Shown here one piece after another: positions 40,216 to 48,556 of a DNA stretch of 64,000 nucleotides; position 1 is the first letter of the stretch, and each line of letters starts with the position of its first letter. The DNA is from Parcubacteria group bacterium (GTDB lineage Bacteria > Patescibacteria > Paceibacteria > UBA9973 > UBA2103): assembly GCA_028286605.1 (NCBI GenBank), contig JAQBRE010000003.1:27162-91161 (forward strand), given 5' to 3'. The notes beneath the pieces were generated by a model. That model worked only from the letters and a program-made list of their open reading frames with translations. It was not told the DNA's origin and did not search any database. Both the position numbers and the translations under genes were made by a program.

Positions 40216-41688
40216 ATGGCAGACACAGAAACGATCCGGAAAGAAAGGCTGACGAAGATAGAAAAGCTGAAGGAAGCAGGCATGGAAGCCTATCCGACCA
40301 GCTCGAACCGTTCGCACACGATAGGGGATTTCATACATAAGCACCAGGCGCTTGAGCGCGAGCATGCGCTTATTACGATCGCAGGACGCATCATGAGTAT
40401 TCGCGACCAAGGCGGTGTGATGTTCGCAGACCTCTTCGACGGCACTGAAAAGACACAGGTAGTACTGCAGCAGGATGCAGACATGAAACCAGAGCAGTTC
40501 GACCTGTTCAAAGAAGCGGTCGACACGGGAGACATCATCGAGGTCGCCGGCTTCGCCTTCACTACCAAGCGCGGCATGCGTTCGCTGCAGGCGTCCCGCT
40601 GGAATATGCTTGCGAAGTCTCTTCTTCCGGTGCCGGATGAATTCTATGGCATCAAGGATGAAGACGAACGCTTCCGAAAGCGATACCTCGACATTCTTCT
40701 TTCGAAAGAAACAGCAGACCGCATCCGTCGTCGTTCGGCATTCTGGAATACGGCGCGTACCTATCTTCTTAAGAAAGGATTCGTTGAAGTCGAGACGCCC
40801 GTGCTTGAAACCACGACCGGCGGTGCCGACGCGCGCCCGTTCGTCACGCATCACAACGCGCTCGATATCGATGTGTATCTCCGTATCTCTGCAGGCGAAC
40901 TATGGCAGAAGCGTTTGATGGTTGCCGGACTCCCGAAAGTATTCGAGATCGGCCGCATCTTCCGCAATGAAGGCATGTCTTTCGAACACGCGCAGGACTA
41001 CACGCAGCTTGAATTCTACGAGGCATTCGAAGATTACAATCATGGCATGCAGATGATTACGGATATGTATCGTACGATCGCGGACGAAGTGTATGGAACA
41101 CGTGTATTCACGATACGTGATATGGAAGTGGATCTGGGAGCTGCGTGGGAGACCTATGATTACTGCGCGCTTATCAAAGACGCCTACGGAATCGATCCTC
41201 TTGATACGGATGAAAAGGCGGTGGCGAACGCCATGAAGGATGCAGGTATAACTGTGCCTGCAGATGGCTTCAACAAGGAACGCGGTATCGACCTGCTGTG
41301 GAAGCAGATTCGCAAAACTCTCACCGGCCCTGGCTTCCTTATCGGCGTTCCTGCGTATATGGAGCCTCTTGCAAAACGAAGCAAGGAAGATGCGCGTGTG
41401 GTTGAACGATTTCAGCCTATTATCGCCGGTTCAGAAATCGGGAAGGGCTTTACCGAATTGAATGACCCGATTGATCAGGCAGGCCGCTTCGCGCATCAGC
41501 AGGAACTACGTGAAGCTGGGGACGACGAAGCGCAGATGAATGATACGGATTACGTAGAAGCGCTTGAATACGGCATGCCACCAGCCTTCGGCTTCGGCGT
41601 TTCCGAGCGCCTCTTCAGCGTGCTAGAAGGCGTCTCTATCCGCGAGGGACAAATATTCCCGCTCATGCGTCCGCGAAGTGATTCGTAA
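40216..41688 (+). CDS. lysS: Lysine--tRNA ligase (class II)
   Basis: A 490-residue synthetase. The OB-fold anticodon-binding domain spans ~45-140 (ITIAGRIMSIRDQGGVMFADL). Class II motif 2 is FEIGRIFRNEGMSFEHAQDYTQLEFYEAF-like at ~236-265, and motif 3 is FGFGVSERLFSVLEG. RFRKRYLDIL marks motif 1. A GGAGG ribosome-binding site precedes the ATG. Monocistronic, bounded by terminators. Confidence 0.95.
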   Translation: MADTETIRKERLTKIEKLKEAGMEAYPTSSNRSHTIGDFIHKHQALEREHALITIAGRIMSIRDQGGVMFADLFDGTEKTQVVLQQDADMKPEQFDLFKEAVDTGDIIEVAGFAFTTKRGMRSLQASRWNMLAKSLLPVPDEFYGIKDEDERFRKRYLDILLSKETADRIRRRSAFWNTARTYLLKKGFVEVETPVLETTTGGADARPFVTHHNALDIDVYLRISAGELWQKRLMVAGLPKVFEIGRIFRNEGMSFEHAQDYTQLEFYEAFEDYNHGMQMITDMYRTIADEVYGTRVFTIRDMEVDLGAAWETYDYCALIKDAYGIDPLDTDEKAVANAMKDAGITVPADGFNKERGIDLLWKQIRKTLTGPGFLIGVPAYMEPLAKRSKEDARVVERFQPIIAGSEIGKGFTELNDPIDQAGRFAHQQELREAGDDEAQMNDTDYVEALEYGMPPAFGFGVSERLFSVLEGVSIREGQIFPLMRPRSDS

Positions 41689-41703
41689 GCAGAAATAAAG
41701 AAA

Positions 41704-41729
41704 AAGCGACCCCTTCTTAGGGGCCGCTT
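41704..41729 (+). terminator. Terminator of lysS
   Basis: AAGCGACCCC pairs with GGGGCCGCTT (one mismatch) around TTCTTA. It lies between convergent genes and may serve both. Confidence 0.7.
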
Positions 41730-41748
41730 CGCTTTAGAACAAGATGCT

Positions 41749-42240
41749 TCAGCCGACGAACTGTTCGCGTTCGCGCCGTGCAGCCCGTCCGTATTTGCGT
41801 TTCGGGCGCTGCTTCGGCGGCGGATGCCATCCGCCGCATTTACGTTGCAGATCGAGCAACGCAAGCTCGATGCAGTATTTTCCCGTTTCGGGGTCCATAC
41901 GCGTGATATCTGCGTCGGGATTGAATGCGATCTGGAGCCTTGACGAGCGCGCCCAGATTGGCAGACATTCACCTAGCTTCGTCCGGCACTCTGGAGTTGC
42001 AATGTACCGGAAGTATCGGCTCGGGTACGTTATCTGCTTCGTCGTGAAGATCGAGACCGTTTTTGAAGGGGCACAGGGTGGCTCTCTGCCACGGATAATT
42101 TCAAGCCCTGCATGATCACCTGCGCAGTCGCGCATGCCGAGATCTTTGAATTGAGCCTCGAGCGTCGCTCCAAGCCTTCCGAACAGCATATGTGCCGTGG
42201 CATCCGTGTCACGCAGCGAATAGATAACAGGTTCGAACAT
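41749..42240 (-). CDS. Hypothetical protein, 163 aa
   Basis: A soluble, basic protein preceded by AGGGAG. The N-terminus MFEPVIYSLRDTDATAHMLFG is followed by four scattered cysteines and a strongly basic C-terminus (PPPKQRPKRKYGRAARRERE), which suggests nucleic-acid contact. No domain recognised. Downstream of the 28-aa gene on the same strand, with a hairpin between them. Confidence 0.6.
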   Translation of the reverse strand: MFEPVIYSLRDTDATAHMLFGRLGATLEAQFKDLGMRDCAGDHAGLEIIRGREPPCAPSKTVSIFTTKQITYPSRYFRYIATPECRTKLGECLPIWARSSRLQIAFNPDADITRMDPETGKYCIELALLDLQRKCGGWHPPPKQRPKRKYGRAARREREQFVG

Positions 42241-42283
42241 TATTTTCTCCCTTTTTCTGGTTTATGTGAAAGAACAAACAGAA

Positions 42284-42311
42284 GAGTCCTCGACTGGAAG
42301 GTCAAGGACTC
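42284..42311 (-). terminator. Hairpin 3' of the 28-aa gene
   Basis: GAGTCCT (42284-42290) pairs with AGGACTC (42305-42311). On the minus strand it is followed by a T-rich TTCTGTTTGTTC. Confidence 0.5.
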
Positions 42312-42337
42312 AATTCAAGTTTCTTCGTGGAGTGTAA

Positions 42338-42424
42338 TTACTTCGCAGAAACCTCAGTTGAAACCTCGACCGGTATTAGGCCGAAGACATACTTTAGGAT
42401 CCAGCGAGTAATCTGAGCTGACAT
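42338..42424 (-). CDS. Leaderless 28-aa small protein
   Basis: ATG at 42424 gives MSAQITRWILKYVFGLIPVE and ends VSTEVSAK, then TAA. The centre (WILKYVFGLIPV) is hydrophobic and may be amphipathic or membrane-seeking. A promoter on the same strand places +1 near the ATG, and a hairpin follows the stop. No ribosome-binding site is visible. Supported by this promoter-ORF-hairpin order only. Confidence 0.4.
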   Translation of the reverse strand: MSAQITRWILKYVFGLIPVEVSTEVSAK

Positions 42425-42430
42425 AAGAAT

Positions 42431-42460
42431 ATTGTACATCTCACATGTGGTGTTCGTCAA
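42431..42460 (-). promoter_or_regulatory. Promoter of the 28-aa gene
   Basis: On the minus strand TTGACG (42460-42455), an 18-nt spacer and TACAAT (42436-42431), 6 nt before the ATG at 42424. Confidence 0.55.
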
Positions 42461-42482
42461 AGAGTAAAAATACCTTGGTTTC

Positions 42483-42549
42483 TGGGGATAAATGGGGGCT
42501 TGTGGGGGGGAAGTGTCATATACTTGTGTATAAGTGGGATGAAGTGGGA
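42483..42549 (+). promoter_or_regulatory. MraZ-binding direct repeats of the dcw cluster
   Basis: Three TGGGG boxes at 42483, 42493 and 42503 (10-bp period) and two TGGGA boxes at 42535 and 42545 (10-bp period). MraZ regulates its own operon by binding TGGGN repeats with this spacing. A TATACT (42519-42524) lies between the two groups. Confidence 0.75.
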
Positions 42550-42588
42550 TTTAGCCCATTCACTTCAATCCGCTGCTACTTACCTACA

Positions 42589-43008
42589 ATGTTCATCGGA
42601 GAATATCGTCATACATTCGATGCGAAGAATCGCATCTCTCTTCCGGCAAAGTTCCGGAAAGAACTTGGCGGCTCCGTTATCATTACGCGCGGCCTCGATC
42701 ACTGTCTCTTCGTGTATCCGAAGATGGCGTGGAAGAAAGAAGCGGCGAAGCTGGCAGCACACTCCACAGGAAGCGCCGCAGGACGCGGACTCTCTCGCCT
42801 TATGCTCGCCGGCGCTAACGAAGCGGAACTCGATTCCGCTGGTCGTGTGCTCGTACCCGATTATCTGAAGAGCTTCGGCGGCCTTACCGTGAAGAGCGTC
42901 ATCGCAGGGGTGAACGAGCGTTTAGAGATATGGGATGAGGCAGCATGGGATACCTATACGAAGGAGATAGAAGCTAAAGCGGATGAACTCGCGGAATCGC
43001 TTGCATAA
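42589..43008 (+). CDS. mraZ: Transcriptional regulator MraZ
   Basis: A 139-residue protein with two SpoVT/AbrB-like (MraZ) domains. The first has FIGEYRHTFDAKNRISLPAKFR and the second AELDSAGRVLVPDYLKSF. It binds the repeated TGGGN boxes upstream and represses the dcw cluster. The ATG at 42589 starts at the conserved MFIGEY. It is first gene of mraZ-rsmH-ftsL-ftsI-murF. Confidence 0.95.
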   Translation: MFIGEYRHTFDAKNRISLPAKFRKELGGSVIITRGLDHCLFVYPKMAWKKEAAKLAAHSTGSAAGRGLSRLMLAGANEAELDSAGRVLVPDYLKSFGGLTVKSVIAGVNERLEIWDEAAWDTYTKEIEAKADELAESLA

Positions 43009-43012
43009 GGAT

Positions 43013-43957
43013 ATGGAACAGTCTCACGAAAGCGTCCTTCTGAATGAGTGTCTGGAAAGCCTCGATATACAGCCGAATGACATCGTTGTTGATGCGACCA
43101 TCGGCGGGGCAGGGCACTTCCGTGCCTTACTTGAACGTCTCGGTAGCGAAGGTATGCTGATCGGCATCGATGCGGATGAAGACGCTATCGAACGTGCGGC
43201 GAAGGTCGAGCATGCCTCCGGCGTGCAGGTGCATCTCGTACACGACAACTTCCGTAACCTCGATGCGATTCTCGAGCACGAAAGCATCGAGCATATCGAC
43301 AAGGCGCTCTTCGATCTTGGCTGGAGCAGTTTCCATCTTACGAGCGGACGTGGCTTCTCATTCCGTGCCGACGAACCTTTGTATATGACCTACGGAAGCC
43401 CTGAAGAAGGGAAGACGGCTGCAGACCTCATTAACTCTGCGACAGAAGAAGAACTCTCAGACATCATCTTTACGTACGGAGAAGAACGTTTCGCGCGCGG
43501 CATCGCGAAATCTATCGTTACGACGCGCCGCCAGTCTCCGATACTCACCACCACCGAGCTTGCAGAAGCCGTTACGAACGGCGTACCAGGCTGGTATCAG
43601 CATCGCCGCCTGCATCCTGCGACGAAGACCTTCCAGGCGCTTCGTATCGCGGTGAATGATGAGCTCGGCGCGCTGCGCGCCGGCCTGGCTTCGGCGCTGT
43701 CGCGCCTCGCCCCGGGCGGCCGTGTTGCGGTCATAACCTTCCACAGTATCGAGGATCGCATCGTCAAAGGGATGTTCCGTGATGCGGTGTATCAGGGAAG
43801 CGGACGCCTCGTTAACAAGAAGCCGCTCGTCCCCGGCGACGCTGAATCGATGCGGAACCCTCGTTCACGAAGCGCGAAGCTTCGTGTCTTCGAACGCTGC
43901 ACGAATCTGGAGTCCTGTGCGCCCGTGTTCGATCATGCCGCCTTATCCGTCGCGTAA
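43013..43957 (+). CDS. rsmH: 16S rRNA (cytosine-1402-N4)-methyltransferase
   Basis: A 314-residue SAM-dependent enzyme that methylates N4 of C1402 in 16S rRNA. HESVLLNECLESL opens the fold, DATIGGAGHFRALL binds SAM, and DLGWSSFHLTSGRGFSFRADEPLYM is the family signature (usually DLGVSS). The C-terminal FHSIEDRIVK is conserved. The start MEQSHESV lies 4 bp after mraZ, whose last codons overlap a longer frame. Confidence 0.96.
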   Translation: MEQSHESVLLNECLESLDIQPNDIVVDATIGGAGHFRALLERLGSEGMLIGIDADEDAIERAAKVEHASGVQVHLVHDNFRNLDAILEHESIEHIDKALFDLGWSSFHLTSGRGFSFRADEPLYMTYGSPEEGKTAADLINSATEEELSDIIFTYGEERFARGIAKSIVTTRRQSPILTTTELAEAVTNGVPGWYQHRRLHPATKTFQALRIAVNDELGALRAGLASALSRLAPGGRVAVITFHSIEDRIVKGMFRDAVYQGSGRLVNKKPLVPGDAESMRNPRSRSAKLRVFERCTNLESCAPVFDHAALSVA

Positions 43958-43967
43958 TTTTATTTGT

Positions 43968-44282
43968 ATGTCTACCATGTCACTCGTCCCCGCAATGCCC
44001 AGCCGCACCATTCCGGTCCTTTCTTTCGCCGTCGGCGTGATGCTTCTTGCATACATGGCACTTGTGGTAACGACCATCGTGTTCGCGACATGGCAGACAG
44101 ATGCGATGAGTTCGATAAGCGACGCGCAGGCATCAATCGGCACGCTCGAGGCGCAGTACTACGCATCCATCGGCACGCTCGACTCCACCGACCCGGCGAC
44201 GCTCGGTTTCGTTCAGCCATCGCAGGTTGAATACGTCGCTGCCTCGAACCTGCCGGACAACCTGACGTTCGCCGGCAACTAA
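43968..44282 (+). CDS. FtsL-like division protein
   Basis: A 104-residue single-pass protein. The helix (~20-43) is followed by a short extracytoplasmic coiled-coil segment (MSSISDAQASIGTLEAQYYA). Its place between rsmH and ftsI is that of ftsL. Sequence similarity to known FtsL is too weak to see, as is usual for this family. ATG at 43968 or 43977. Confidence 0.65.
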   Translation: MSTMSLVPAMPSRTIPVLSFAVGVMLLAYMALVVTTIVFATWQTDAMSSISDAQASIGTLEAQYYASIGTLDSTDPATLGFVQPSQVEYVAASNLPDNLTFAGN

Positions 44283-44283
44283 T

Positions 44284-46017
44284 ATGCGTCGGGCGTTCAG
44301 ATGGCGGCTTCGTATCGTTTCTGGCGCTATCGTTCTGCTCGCTCTGCTTCTGGTGGTGCGTCTCTATTTCGTACAGATCGTGCATGCGCAAGAATATTCC
44401 TTACGTGCGGAGCGTCAGTATGTGAGTTCGAGTCAGCAGCTGTATGATCGCGGCTCTATCCTATTCACTCGTAAGGATGGCGCGTATCTTTCTGCCGCAA
44501 CGGTTGCCGACGGATTCCTTATCGCGATTGATCCGGAAATGCTCAAGGATAAGGACGCTGCGTATCAGGCTATCGTTGCCGTTGAACCATCAATTAATCA
44601 TGACGCATTTTATGCTTCTGCGTCGAAGACGACGGACCCGTACGAAGTGATAACGCACCACGTAAGCGACGAAGCCGGCCGTGCGCTTGATGTGAAGAAT
44701 ATCCCTGGCATCATCGTCGAACGAGAGCGCTGGCGCGTGTACCCCGCAGGCGCAGAAGGGGCGCAGACGATCGGCTTCACCGGATATAACAACGACGGCG
44801 TAACGATTTCAGGCCGCTACGGCTTGGAGCGTTACTACGATTCTGTATTGCAGGAACCTGGTAATGGCGTGTTCGGAAACTTCTTCGCAGAACTCTTCGC
44901 GAACCTTGATAATGTGGTGGTTGATGCGAGTGCCACGCGCGAAGGGGACGTCATCACCTCTATCGAACCTATCGTGCAGGAGAAGCTGGATCAGGATCTG
45001 AAAGCGGTGAATACGCAGTACAGCAGTCAGCTGACGGGCGGCATCATCATGGATCCTTCAACGGGCCAGATAATCGCGATGGATACCTATCCTTCCTTCG
45101 ATGCGAACAATTTCAAAGATGCGAATGTTGATGTTTTCGATAATCCGCTCGTGAGTAGCCGGTACGAGTTCGGTTCTATCTTTAAGATACTCACCATGAC
45201 GACGGGCCTCGATACGGGAGCGATTCAGCCGGATAGTACATACAACGATACCGGCTGTATCGAAGTGAATAAGTCGCGCATCTGTAACTATGACCTCGCC
45301 GCGCGCGGCGTAATTCCGATGCAGCAGATTCTCTCACAGTCGCTGAATGTGGGCGCTTCGTACATCGCGACGAAAGTCGGGCATGATAACTTCCGCAAGT
45401 ATTTTACGAACCTTGATCTCGGGCAGAAAACTGGCATCGACTTGCCGAGCGAAATCTCCGGCAACATCGCGAACCTCAATAGCCCGCGCGACGTTGAGTA
45501 TGACACCGCATCATTCGGTCAGGGAATCGCAACGACGCCGGTAGAAACTATCCGTGCGCTTTCAGCAGTTGCAAACCATGGAGCCATCGTTACGCCGCAT
45601 ATTGCCACGGCGATTCGATTGCAATCTGGCGTGGTGAAGACTCTCACATACCCAGGGCCGATACAAGTGTTCAAGCCGCAATCTACGGATGAAGTGACGA
45701 AAATGCTTACATACGTTGTCGATAACAATCTTGCGAACGGAAAAGACAAGATTCCTGAGATGAGCGTAGCTGCAAAGACCGGTACGGCGCAGATAGCCGG
45801 CCCTGATGGCAAGTACATTCCAGGCGCCGTGTACTTCCACTCCTTCTTCGGCTATTTCCCAGCCACGGAACCGAAGTTCACGATCCTCCTGTACACGGTG
45901 AAGCCGCAGGGTGTAGAGTATGCCTCCGGAACGCTCACAGCGACCTTCATCGATATGACCCACTTCCTGATCAATTATTACGACGTCCCGCCAGACCGAG
46001 CCACGTATACTCAATAG
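44284..46017 (+). CDS. ftsI: Septal peptidoglycan transpeptidase FtsI (PBP3)
   Basis: A 577-residue class B PBP. The N-terminal helix is ~12-30. The pedestal includes VERERWRVYPAGAEGAQTIG. The transpeptidase has SxxK (S-I-F-K) in SRYEFGSIFKIL, SxN (S-L-N) in SQSLNVGASYIATKVG, and KTG in AAKTGTAQIAG. The start is 1 bp after the FtsL-like gene. It cross-links the septal wall. Confidence 0.94.
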   Translation: MRRAFRWRLRIVSGAIVLLALLLVVRLYFVQIVHAQEYSLRAERQYVSSSQQLYDRGSILFTRKDGAYLSAATVADGFLIAIDPEMLKDKDAAYQAIVAVEPSINHDAFYASASKTTDPYEVITHHVSDEAGRALDVKNIPGIIVERERWRVYPAGAEGAQTIGFTGYNNDGVTISGRYGLERYYDSVLQEPGNGVFGNFFAELFANLDNVVVDASATREGDVITSIEPIVQEKLDQDLKAVNTQYSSQLTGGIIMDPSTGQIIAMDTYPSFDANNFKDANVDVFDNPLVSSRYEFGSIFKILTMTTGLDTGAIQPDSTYNDTGCIEVNKSRICNYDLAARGVIPMQQILSQSLNVGASYIATKVGHDNFRKYFTNLDLGQKTGIDLPSEISGNIANLNSPRDVEYDTASFGQGIATTPVETIRALSAVANHGAIVTPHIATAIRLQSGVVKTLTYPGPIQVFKPQSTDEVTKMLTYVVDNNLANGKDKIPEMSVAAKTGTAQIAGPDGKYIPGAVYFHSFFGYFPATEPKFTILLYTVKPQGVEYASGTLTATFIDMTHFLINYYDVPPDRATYTQ

Positions 46018-46023
46018 ACGCTT

Positions 46024-47316
46024 ATGAAATCAATCCTTCGCAGCCTGTTCGTTGTAATACTCTCTCTATTGGCCCGCGGCGTCGTGCGGAAATATCGACC
46101 AAAGATCGTGATGATAACAGGAAGCGTAGGAAAGACTTCAACGAAAGATGCCGTCGCTGCGGCTCTTGCTCAAGGCTTCATGGTGCGAAAAAGTGAGAAG
46201 AGCTATAACAGTGAATTTGGTTTGCCATTCACCATACTTGGTGAGGAGAGTCCTTGGCAAAATCCGTTTGCTTGGCTGAAATTATTTGGTAATGCTCTCG
46301 CGCTTCGTTTTCTTCCAAGCATATATCCGAATATGCTTGTGCTTGAAGTGGGGGCAGACCGTCCTGGTGATTTGGCAAAGATAATGAACATCGCATTGCC
46401 GGATGCCGTGGTGGTAACGCGCCTGCCTGAAGTGCCAGTACACGTGGAAGCGTATGCGACTCCTGCAGCCGTGCGCGAGGAAGAATTCTATCCGGCCTAT
46501 GCGCTGGATGACGGCATGCCGCTCATCTTGAATGCAGAAGATGAATATGCAGTTGCCATGAGCGCGCGCCTGCAGGCGCACGTCATTTCGTTCGGCGTTA
46601 GTGAGTCCGCTTCGGCTCGCATCCTCAAACCGAAGCTGCATGTTGAGAACGGCAAGATAAAAGGAATGCAGGCTACTCTTCACATAGAGGGGAAGGAGTG
46701 TCCGCTCGACGTGCCTGGTGTGGTGGGGAATCCGGCGCTCTATGCGCCGGCAGCAGCGCTCGCAACCGCTGTAGCGCTCGGGATGAGCCTTGAAGATGCT
46801 TGTATCGGCCTTGCGGCGTATCAGCCGCCGCCCGGCCGCGCTCGCGTACTGGAAGGAATCAATGGTTCCGTGCTCATAGATGATTCGTATAATTCTTCGC
46901 CCGCAGCAACCGAAGAAGCGCTCGCTTCGCTCGCGCTCATTTCAACAGAACTGAACCTTCGCCGTATCGCCGTACTTGGCGACATGCTCGAACTTGGTCG
47001 CTATTCGCACGAAGAGCATGAGCGTATCGGTACACTCGTTGCAAAGCAGGCTGACGTACTCGTTACGGTGGGTATACGCTCGCGCGGCATCGCAGATGCC
47101 GCTAAACTGGCCGGCATGCCGGAAGATTCCATACGCATGTTCAGTACTTCGGAAGAAGCGGCAGATGAACTCATCACCATTGTTGGGGAAGGAGATGTCG
47201 TCCTTATAAAAGGTTCGCAATCTGTCCGTACCGAACGTATCGTTGAAGCGCTACTCAAAAATCCTGAAGACTCCAACCTGCTCGTTCGTCAGGACATTGA
47301 ATGGAAGAAACGCTGA
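46024..47316 (+). CDS. murF: UDP-MurNAc-tripeptide--D-Ala-D-Ala ligase
   Basis: A 430-residue Mur ligase that adds D-Ala-D-Ala to the cytoplasmic wall precursor. The ATP loop is MITGSVGKTSTKDAVAAAL, the central domain has LEVGADRPGDL, and the C-terminal domain contains VLIDDSYNSSPAATEEAL and RRIAVLGDMLELG. The N-terminal domain is shortened and begins with a hydrophobic stretch (LRSLFVVILSLLARGV). Last gene of this dcw run. Confidence 0.92.
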   Translation: MKSILRSLFVVILSLLARGVVRKYRPKIVMITGSVGKTSTKDAVAAALAQGFMVRKSEKSYNSEFGLPFTILGEESPWQNPFAWLKLFGNALALRFLPSIYPNMLVLEVGADRPGDLAKIMNIALPDAVVVTRLPEVPVHVEAYATPAAVREEEFYPAYALDDGMPLILNAEDEYAVAMSARLQAHVISFGVSESASARILKPKLHVENGKIKGMQATLHIEGKECPLDVPGVVGNPALYAPAAALATAVALGMSLEDACIGLAAYQPPPGRARVLEGINGSVLIDDSYNSSPAATEEALASLALISTELNLRRIAVLGDMLELGRYSHEEHERIGTLVAKQADVLVTVGIRSRGIADAAKLAGMPEDSIRMFSTSEEAADELITIVGEGDVVLIKGSQSVRTERIVEALLKNPEDSNLLVRQDIEWKKR

Positions 47317-47377
47317 TTCTATACAAAAAAGCACCGTAGGAGTATAGTGCCCATGGTTTAGTACAGGGGAGAATAGA

Positions 47378-47686
47378 ATGGTGAAGCAATATACAAAAGC
47401 TCAGAATAACCACCAAGCAAACAGAGTGGCCCTGGGTCACGCGCATAGCGCAGAGGAAGCAACTCGCAAGAAGGCACCGGCACCCGCCACCTCATCGCAG
47501 GCAGAACGCGAAGCAGCCTGTAAGGAATACAACTTCAGGTATAGGGGTCGGGTCATCTTCGAAGGCGACCGAGTCCTGTATTCGTCATCGAACAAGTTAC
47601 TGATGATGGATATCTGCTACTCGGGGGCTGTCCCGACAAGATCGCCGCCAATCGCATGCGGCCTGCCACAGAATAATCTTCGCTGA
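47378..47686 (+). CDS. Hypothetical protein, 102 aa
   Basis: Starts MVKQYTKAQNNHQANRVALG after AGGGGAGA. The first half is polar, Ala/Gln/Lys-rich and likely disordered. The second half (YNFRYRGRVIFEGDRVLYSSSNKLLMMD) looks like a short beta-hairpin unit. Two cysteines. A TATAGT at 47343 may be its -10. Bounded by a strong terminator; no family known. Confidence 0.6.
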   Translation: MVKQYTKAQNNHQANRVALGHAHSAEEATRKKAPAPATSSQAEREAACKEYNFRYRGRVIFEGDRVLYSSSNKLLMMDICYSGAVPTRSPPIACGLPQNNLR

Positions 47687-47702
47687 ATCGCGATGAAAAC
47701 AA

Positions 47703-47722
47703 GGCGCACCCAAGGGTGCGCC
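47703..47722 (+). terminator. Terminator of the 102-aa gene
   Basis: GGCGCACCC and GGGTGCGCC around AA, followed by ACTTTTCTT. It lies 40 bp before the tRNA. Confidence 0.8.
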
Positions 47723-47762
47723 ACTTTTCTTACCTCGGTAATTCTGGTATAAACACAAAGAC

Positions 47763-47834
47763 GGCCTCATCGTCTAACGGTTAGGACAGATCCCTCTCAC
47801 GGATCAAATCGGGGTTCGATTCCCCGTGGGGTCA
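47763..47834 (+). tRNA. tRNA-Glu (anticodon CTC)
   Basis: A full cloverleaf. Acceptor GGCCTCA/TGGGGTC (with G-U pairs), D-loop TCTAACGGTTAGGA, and anticodon stem GATCC/GGATC with loop CTCTCAC, giving CTC at 47796-47798. The T-arm is CGGGG-TTCGATT-CCCCG. CCA is not encoded: the 3' end is A followed by CATTTTT. The only intact tRNA in the window. Confidence 0.96.
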
Positions 47835-47844
47835 CATTTTTGTA

Positions 47845-47904
47845 TATAAAAGAAACCGCCCCGACCTACAGGAAGCCGGTTTGGTTCCTTTGGTCGGTGC
47901 GGTT
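47845..47904 (-). terminator. Terminator of the 187-aa gene, abutting tRNA-Glu
   Basis: AACCGCCCCGACC (47854-47866) pairs with GGTCGGTGCGGTT (47892-47904). On the minus strand it is followed by TTTCTTTTATATAC, the same tail seen at the cassette terminators of 12.26 and 22.88 kb. It begins 10 bp from the tRNA end. Confidence 0.75.
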
Positions 47905-48466
47905 ATTCGACGAGAAGCGCAGCTTGGTCGGTCAACTCATCAATTGATTTGTAAATTGGAAAATCATGTTCGAGCGCTGCGCTGAAGTTGTACCTGATCT
48001 GGCTCAGGCCAGGGAACCCAGCTTCAGCAGCGATAAGAACCTTCAACGTCTTGTCGTACATCATCTGGCCGCGCCACTCGCCGAGTTCCTGATAGGAATC
48101 CCGAGCGTATGGTTGACCATCGGTGCGAGGACGCGTTCGGCTTTCGCAGGGAAGGTTGAAGAGGATCGCTCCGCCGCGTCGTCCTTCTGCTTTTGCTTTT
48201 GCGGCCCGCCTTAGATAGTAGCGCTCGTATGAGAGCTGGCGTTCAAAGTATTCCTCGTCCCCTTCAAGGCGATACCTGTAAAGCGGATGTCCTAAGCTAT
48301 ATCTGCACGGAGTGATGATGATGCAATCAGGCACTTTCTTGGCGAGTATCACGCTGAGCTCGCTCTGATGGTCATCACCACCGCGAATGGGTCCGGCGAT
48401 GAAGAACAGAGGATTTCTCGGGAATTCGTTCAGATCTACGAACGTATTGGGAAGGATCAATTTCAT
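47903..48466 (-). CDS. Nucleoside deoxyribosyltransferase-like protein
   Basis: A 187-residue protein. NPLFFIAGPIRGGDDHQSEL has the FIAGPI start of the nucleoside 2-deoxyribosyltransferase superfamily. GGAILFNLPCESR and SYQELGEWRG occupy the places of the family's acidic active-site loop. Members move deoxyribose between bases or act in phage and defence contexts. The match is by pattern. AGGAGA precedes the ATG. It lies next to tRNA-Glu and opposite the NUDIX gene. Confidence 0.6.
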   Translation of the reverse strand: MKLILPNTFVDLNEFPRNPLFFIAGPIRGGDDHQSELSVILAKKVPDCIIITPCRYSLGHPLYRYRLEGDEEYFERQLSYERYYLRRAAKAKAEGRRGGAILFNLPCESRTRPRTDGQPYARDSYQELGEWRGQMMYDKTLKVLIAAEAGFPGLSQIRYNFSAALEHDFPIYKSIDELTDQAALLVE

Positions 48467-48541
48467 TTCCGTCTCCTGCGTTTGATTCTGCCTAGACCCT
48501 ACCGCATGTGGTATGAACGTGCAAAGAAGGAGACAGGGTTT

Positions 48542-48550
48542 TGCTATAGT
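48542..48550 (+). promoter_or_regulatory. Extended -10 for a leaderless NUDIX gene
   Basis: TGCTATAGT is an extended -10 (TGN then TATAGT, 48545-48550). The ATG at 48557 sits at the expected +1. Confidence 0.5.
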
Positions 48551-48556
48551 GTGGCA

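Noticed and set aside
42445..42588. Longer N-terminus for MraZ
   Set aside because: It would cover the MraZ boxes and promoter; the family starts at MFIGEY.
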